36,846 nt of DNA from NCBI RefSeq assembly GCF_000956595.1, contig NZ_JYOO01000045.1, positions 1-36,846 of the forward strand, read 5' to 3'. The stretch is from Priestia aryabhattai B8W22 (GTDB lineage Bacteria > Bacillota > Bacilli > Bacillales > Bacillaceae_H). The translations under genes and the position numbers were made by a program. Below are positions 33,214-36,846 of the stretch, one piece after another (the stretch's first letter is position 1; each line of letters begins with the position of its first letter). The notes beneath the pieces were generated by a model. That model did not search any database, was not told where the DNA came from, and saw only the letters and a list, made by a program, of their open reading frames with translations.

Positions 33214-34497
33214 TTATTTATGTGCTTGAAACTGCTCTTCTTCCGTTGAACCTTTTAAAGCTGTTGTAGAGGAGGTCCCACCAGAAACTACTTGCGCCAC
33301 TTCATCGAAATAACCCGTGCCTACTTCACGCTGATGTCTCGTAGCTGTATATCCATTTATTTCACTAGCAAACTCTCTTTCTTGTAACTCTGAATAAGCT
33401 GCCATTCCTCTTGTTTTATATCCTCGTGCCAGCTCAAACATGCTGTGATTTAAAGCATGGAAGCCAGCAAGCGTAACGAATTGGAATTTGTAGCCCATTT
33501 TTGCGATTTCTCTTTGGAACTTTTCAATCGTTTTCTTATCTAATTTTTTCTTCCAGTTGAAAGATGGTGAACAGTTATAAGCAAGCATTTTACCTGGGAA
33601 TTTTTCATGAATAGCATCTGCAAATTTTTGTGCTTGTTCCAAGTTTGGTTCAGACGTCTCACACCATACTAGATCAGCATATGGCGCATATGCTAAGCCG
33701 CGAGCAATAGCTTGATCGATTCCGGCTCTCGTGCGATAAAAGCCTTCAGCGGTGCGTTCACCCGTAATAAACTGGCGATCTACAGGATCAACATCACTTG
33801 TAATTAAATCAGCGGCATCAGCATCGGTACGAGCAATCAGAAGTGTTGGAACACCCATTACATCAGCAGCTAAACGAGCAGCAATCAAATTTTTCACAGC
33901 GGTCTGAGTTGGAAGCAATACCTTGCCGCCGAGATGACCACACTTTTTCTCAGAGGATAATTGATCTTCAAAGTGTACGGCAGATGCTCCCGACTCAATC
34001 ATTCCTTTCATGAGTTCAAATACGTTTAACTGCCCTCCAAACCCTGCTTCTGCATCTGCTACAATTGGAGCAAAGTAATCGATATCTCCTTCTCCTTCTA
34101 AATGCTGAATTTGATCGGCACGCTGCAGCGCTTGATTGATTCGTTTCACAACGTGCGGCACGCTGTTTGCTGGATATAGACTTTGATCAGGATACATATT
34201 TCCTGAAAGGTTTGCATCTGCAGCTACTTGCCATCCGCTGAGATAAATTGCTTTTAACCCTGCTTTTACCTGTTGTACCGCTTGATTGCCTGTTAAAGCT
34301 CCTAATGCATGAACGTATGGCTCTGTTTTTAATAAGTTCCAGAACTTTTCAGCCCCTCGTCTAGCAAGCGTATGTTCAATATCAATGGATCCTCTCAGTC
34401 CAATGACTTTTTCTGCAGAATATGGACGTTCAATTCCTTTCCAACGCTCATCGCTTTTCCAGTTCTCTTCAAGGTTTTTTACACGAATCTCTTTCAT
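33214..34497 (-). CDS. aceA: Isocitrate lyase
   Basis: A 427-residue glyoxylate-shunt enzyme that splits isocitrate to succinate and glyoxylate. The signature KKCGHLGGK has the catalytic Cys186; ADAEAGFGG (147-155) and AVHFEDQ (173-179) are metal/substrate-binding segments, and [13 protein letters not shown] is typical of the family. The length fits the short bacterial form. No malate synthase gene adjoins it, so aceB must lie elsewhere. The start ATG follows AGGGGGTATAAAGA. A leader of up to about 260 nt may precede it. Confidence 0.96.
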   Translation of the reverse strand: MKEIRVKNLEENWKSDERWKGIERPYSAEKVIGLRGSIDIEHTLARRGAEKFWNLLKTEPYVHALGALTGNQAVQQVKAGLKAIYLSGWQVAADANLSGNMYPDQSLYPANSVPHVVKRINQALQRADQIQHLEGEGDIDYFAPIVADAEAGFGGQLNVFELMKGMIESGASAVHFEDQLSSEKKCGHLGGKVLLPTQTAVKNLIAARLAADVMGVPTLLIARTDADAADLITSDVDPVDRQFITGERTAEGFYRTRAGIDQAIARGLAYAPYADLVWCETSEPNLEQAQKFADAIHEKFPGKMLAYNCSPSFNWKKKLDKKTIEKFQREIAKMGYKFQFVTLAGFHALNHSMFELARGYKTRGMAAYSELQEREFASEINGYTATRHQREVGTGYFDEVAQVVSGGTSSTTALKGSTEEEQFQAHK

Positions 34498-34889
34498 TCT
34501 TTATACCCCCTAATGAATTTAAAATTCTATATTGATAAAAATAGAAAACGCAGCAGTGAGAATATGTCTGTTTCATGATGAAGTAAATTAGCAGTTTGCC
34601 ATAGTGTTAGTAAGAACGTAGATGAAATAAGTAAATAGTTGAAGGCCATGTAGTAAGACTTTGCTGAGGTGAATATACGCTGATAAGTTCGACTGCTATC
34701 TTTTCAATCACAAATAACTATTCCTCCCTATTGTTATAAAACAGTTTTTATTTTACATACGTTATTATATAACAGTACTTTCGAAAATGAAACCTCCTTT
34801 TAGAATTTTTTTCCTACTCGCAAGGAGGCTTTTCTATTAATACCTACGTATAAAAGGCTTCATATATCCTTTACTTTTTCTTATATCAC
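34498..34889. other. 392-bp intergenic region upstream of aceA
   Basis: On the minus strand a TATAAT (34764-34769, poor -35) could start a long aceA leader. A 34-codon frame with GTG start lies at 34607-34711 behind GGGAGG with rather long spacing. A hairpin CCTCCTT/AAGGAGG (34793-34828) probably ends the M48 peptidase gene. No clear cre site was found. Confidence 0.5.
34793..34828. terminator. Weak terminator after the M48 peptidase gene
   Basis: CCTCCTT (34793-34799) pairs with AAGGAGG (34822-34828) around a 22-base loop, with modest T-rich sequence on both sides. Confidence 0.4.
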
Positions 34890-36149
34890 TTATTCATTTC
34901 TTTCATACTTCTCAACAAATGAAATTCTTTCCAGTATTGTTGGATGACCATATCGGAAAATTTTCACTAAATACGGCGGATTTACCTGGGACAGTCCTGA
35001 TTTTGTTAAATCCTGAAATGTTTTAATAGCAGCTTGTTTATCTCCTGTTAAGTCCATGGCGTACGTGTCAGATTGAAGTTCATGATGACGCGACTGCATA
35101 TTTGTTAACGGACTTACAGCAAATGTGAGCACAGAAAAAATAAGTAGAATAAGCGGTAATGAATTTAAATCACTAAGAGAAGTGATTTTTAATGCTTTCC
35201 CCCATCTCTTAATCACAAAGCTTGCTAAATGTTTCGTTAGCCATAAACCTACAATCGATAAAACTAAAGCTGAAGCAATCCCCACATAAATATGTTTCTT
35301 CACATAGTGACCCATTTCGTGCGCCATGATAAACAAGATTTCACGTTCCGTCAATTTATTAAGAGTAGTATCCCATAACACAATTCTTGAATTAGAACCT
35401 ATTCCCGTTACATATGCATTGAGAGAGTTCGTTTTTTCAGACATGTTTACTTCATATACATGCTTAGCAGGTATATGAGCTTCATCTGCTAAATTCAAAA
35501 TTTTCGTCTCCAGCTCTTTATTCTTTAACGGATAAAAATCGTTATATAACGGATCGATAACCACTGGTTGAATAAACGTCAAAAATAGCGTAAATGGAAT
35601 AGATACTAGCCACGCATACAGCCACCATCTTTTTGAAAACTTACGAATGAATGCATATAACACAGCAATCACTAAAAACATCGTGGCATAGTTCACCCAA
35701 AAATCTGTAAAAAGATCTTTCATCCATCCTTGAAAAGGTTGCGTTGTAATATGATATGCGGTTGAAAGCTTATAGCTAATCCAGTCCATAGGAAAAGAAT
35801 AGATCAGCAGCAGAACAGATAACCAAAATACATAAATAGCAGTTTGGAGAAGACTGAAACGGCTGATGTCTTTAGACCACTTATTAACTTTCTTAGACAC
35901 ACCTAACACTAAAATTAAAATAAACCCTAGCCACTCATATGGAATTCGGATAAAAAAGAGCGCATCTCTAATCTTTGAATATTTTTCGGTTAATATAAGT
36001 TCTCTTGCATTCATAAACGTAGCCGGATCTACGCTGGTGCCTTTTAATGATTGTGGAATAGAGGTGTCACTTATATAAAATAAATACACCCATATACAAG
36101 CTGCATACACAAGAAAAACTCCGATGGACCACAAAACAATTTTTTTCAC
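34890..36149 (-). CDS. M48 family membrane metallopeptidase (CAAX protease 1/Ste24-like)
   Basis: A 419-residue integral membrane zinc peptidase. The metal site is HEMGH in FIMAHEMGHYVKKH (near 277), with the downstream Glu in HHELQSDTYAMDL (near 355). About seven helices and a Ste24-type N-terminal region place it with CAAX prenyl protease 1-like enzymes rather than short HtpX. B. subtilis YhfN is the likely counterpart. Bacteria lack prenylated CAAX proteins, so its substrates are probably membrane proteins. The start is GTG at 36149, seven bases after AGGAGG; the nearby ATG is out of frame. Confidence 0.88.
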   Translation of the reverse strand: MKKIVLWSIGVFLVYAACIWVYLFYISDTSIPQSLKGTSVDPATFMNARELILTEKYSKIRDALFFIRIPYEWLGFILILVLGVSKKVNKWSKDISRFSLLQTAIYVFWLSVLLLIYSFPMDWISYKLSTAYHITTQPFQGWMKDLFTDFWVNYATMFLVIAVLYAFIRKFSKRWWLYAWLVSIPFTLFLTFIQPVVIDPLYNDFYPLKNKELETKILNLADEAHIPAKHVYEVNMSEKTNSLNAYVTGIGSNSRIVLWDTTLNKLTEREILFIMAHEMGHYVKKHIYVGIASALVLSIVGLWLTKHLASFVIKRWGKALKITSLSDLNSLPLILLIFSVLTFAVSPLTNMQSRHHELQSDTYAMDLTGDKQAAIKTFQDLTKSGLSQVNPPYLVKIFRYGHPTILERISFVEKYERNE

Positions 36150-36281
36150 GCATTCCCCTCCTTTTGTACAAACAGTATTCCGTTATTACTATTGTAGGTT
36201 TTTTTTCGAAATTTAGAACAAGCGTTTATAGATGTGCTATAGGAAATGCAAATTGTGAAGAGAAAATCATAGAAAAACGAA

Positions 36282-36315
36282 AAACAGAGTTTATTCTTTT
36301 GTCTAAACTCTGTTT
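36282..36315 (-). terminator. tRNA operon terminator, distal
   Basis: AAACAGAGTTTA (36282-36293) pairs with TAAACTCTGTTT (36304-36315); the minus-strand product continues TTTTTCGTTTTT. It is a backup to the proximal hairpin. Confidence 0.8.
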
Positions 36316-36324
36316 ACAAACAAA

Positions 36325-36354
36325 AAAAGCAGTTTGCATATGCAAACTGCTTTT
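36325..36354 (-). terminator. tRNA operon terminator, proximal
   Basis: A perfect 30-bp palindrome (15 bp per arm, centred on GCATATGC), five bases beyond tRNA-Glu, continuing into a T-run on the minus strand. Confidence 0.9.
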
Positions 36355-36358
36355 GAGA

Positions 36359-36430
36359 TGACCCGTACGGGATTCGAACCCGTGTTACCGCCGTGAAAGG
36401 GCGGTGTCTTAACCGCTTGACCAACGGGCC
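36359..36430 (-). tRNA. tRNA-Glu (TTC)
   Basis: A cloverleaf with acceptor GGCCCGT/ACGGGTC and anticodon loop CTTTCAC (anticodon TTC). The CCA is not encoded. Last gene of the leftward tRNA array. Confidence 0.96.
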
Positions 36431-36434
36431 AGTA

Positions 36435-36509
36435 TGGCTCCACAGGTAGGACTCGAACCTACGACCGATCGGTTAACAGCCGATAGCTCTACCACTGAGC
36501 TACTGTGGA
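36435..36509 (-). tRNA. tRNA-Asn (GTT)
   Basis: Acceptor TCCACAG/CTGTGGA, anticodon GTT in CTGTTAA, and encoded CCA. Followed directly by tRNA-Glu. Confidence 0.96.
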
Positions 36510-36512
36510 ATA

Positions 36513-36589
<77 letters not shown>

Positions 36590-36595
36590 ATTATT

Positions 36596-36669
36596 TGGAG
36601 CGGGTGATGAGAATCGAACTCACGACATCAGCTTGGAAGGCTGAGGTTTTACCACTAAACTACACCCGC
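36596..36669 (-). tRNA. tRNA-Gly (TCC)
   Basis: Acceptor GCGGGTG/CACCCGC, anticodon TCC in CTTCCAA, and encoded CCA. Confidence 0.96.
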
Positions 36670-36680
36670 GTTACTTAAGA

Positions 36681-36757
36681 TGGGGCGACTGATGGGAATC
36701 GAACCCACGAATGCCGGAACCACAATCCGGTGCGTTAACCACTTCGCCACAATCGCC
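36681..36757 (-). tRNA. tRNA-His (GTG)
   Basis: Anticodon GTG in TTGTGGT. The extra G at position -1 is encoded and pairs with C73, as is diagnostic for tRNA-His. CCA is encoded. Confidence 0.96.
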
Positions 36758-36766
36758 GTCTTAAAA

Positions 36767-36842
36767 TGGTGGCTCGGGACGGAATCGAACCGCCGACACA
36801 AGGATTTTCAGTCCTTTGCTCTACCAACTGAGCTACCGAGCC
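36767..36842 (-). tRNA. tRNA-Phe (GAA)
   Basis: Acceptor GGCTCGG/CCGAGCC, anticodon GAA in CTGAAAA, and encoded CCA. The array probably continues upstream beyond the window. Confidence 0.96.
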
Positions 36843-36846
36843 AAAC

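Noticed and set aside
34498-34560. cre-like AGAAAACGCAGCAG upstream of aceA
   Set aside because: It has about four mismatches to the cre consensus, too weak to report although catabolite control of aceA would be sensible.
36164-36361. A 65-codon rightward frame upstream of the M48 gene
   Set aside because: It runs through both tRNA-operon terminators and has no ribosome site; it is a chance frame.

Overview
The window is a chromosomal stretch of a low-GC, endospore-forming Bacillaceae. The best fit is Priestia (Bacillus) megaterium. The gene order addB-addA-sbcD-sbcC-yisB next to a gerP operon, then yisL, yisN and asnO, is the order I recall from Bacillus subtilis. An intact carotenoid operon and a GH13 alpha-amylase with an Asp/Glu/His triad are both traits I recall from P. 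megaterium. There is no phage, transposase, CRISPR array or obvious island. These are mostly core genes with some lineage-specific ones.

Layout. 1-2950: an eroded dispersed repeat, a LacI/MalR-type regulator and a membrane-anchored, catalytically aberrant alpha-amylase, behind a promoter with a near-perfect cre site. 3005-4864: an ammonium transporter and its PII protein, behind a promoter covered by two tandem GlnR/TnrA-type boxes. 4969-8929: a three-gene C30-type carotenoid operon (two CrtN-type desaturases and CrtM). Its promoter carries three exact 11-bp-spaced direct repeats that look like a LitR/CarH (B12 photoreceptor) operator. 9179-13602: asnO, yisN, yisL and a DUF418 membrane protein, with a second copy of the dispersed repeat. 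13801-16030: the six-gene gerP spore-coat permeability operon, including a 58-codon gerPD. 16077-28254: the leftward operon addB-addA-sbcD-sbcC-yisB for double-strand-break processing. 28525-32605: an SDR reductase, a 580-bp intergenic stretch with a candidate small gene, a TVP38-family membrane protein and an S9 peptidase. 32782-36149: an IDEAL-domain protein, isocitrate lyase and an M48 CAAX-type protease. 36359-36842: six tRNA genes (Phe, His, Gly, Ile, Asn, Glu in transcription order), followed by tandem terminators.

Themes. Several units show readable regulation: carbon catabolite control of the amylase, nitrogen control of glnK-amtB, probable light/B12 control of the crt operon, and a probable mother-cell sigma-K promoter for gerP. 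The most interesting signals are the 11-bp operator repeats on the crt promoter, the tandem nitrogen boxes in a repressing position, a motif shared by five GerP proteins and duplicated within GerPE, the paired repeat copies beside terminators, and the carotenoid operon at the position where B. subtilis keeps only yisP. Family assignments rest on reading the sequence and recalled knowledge; no database search was run.
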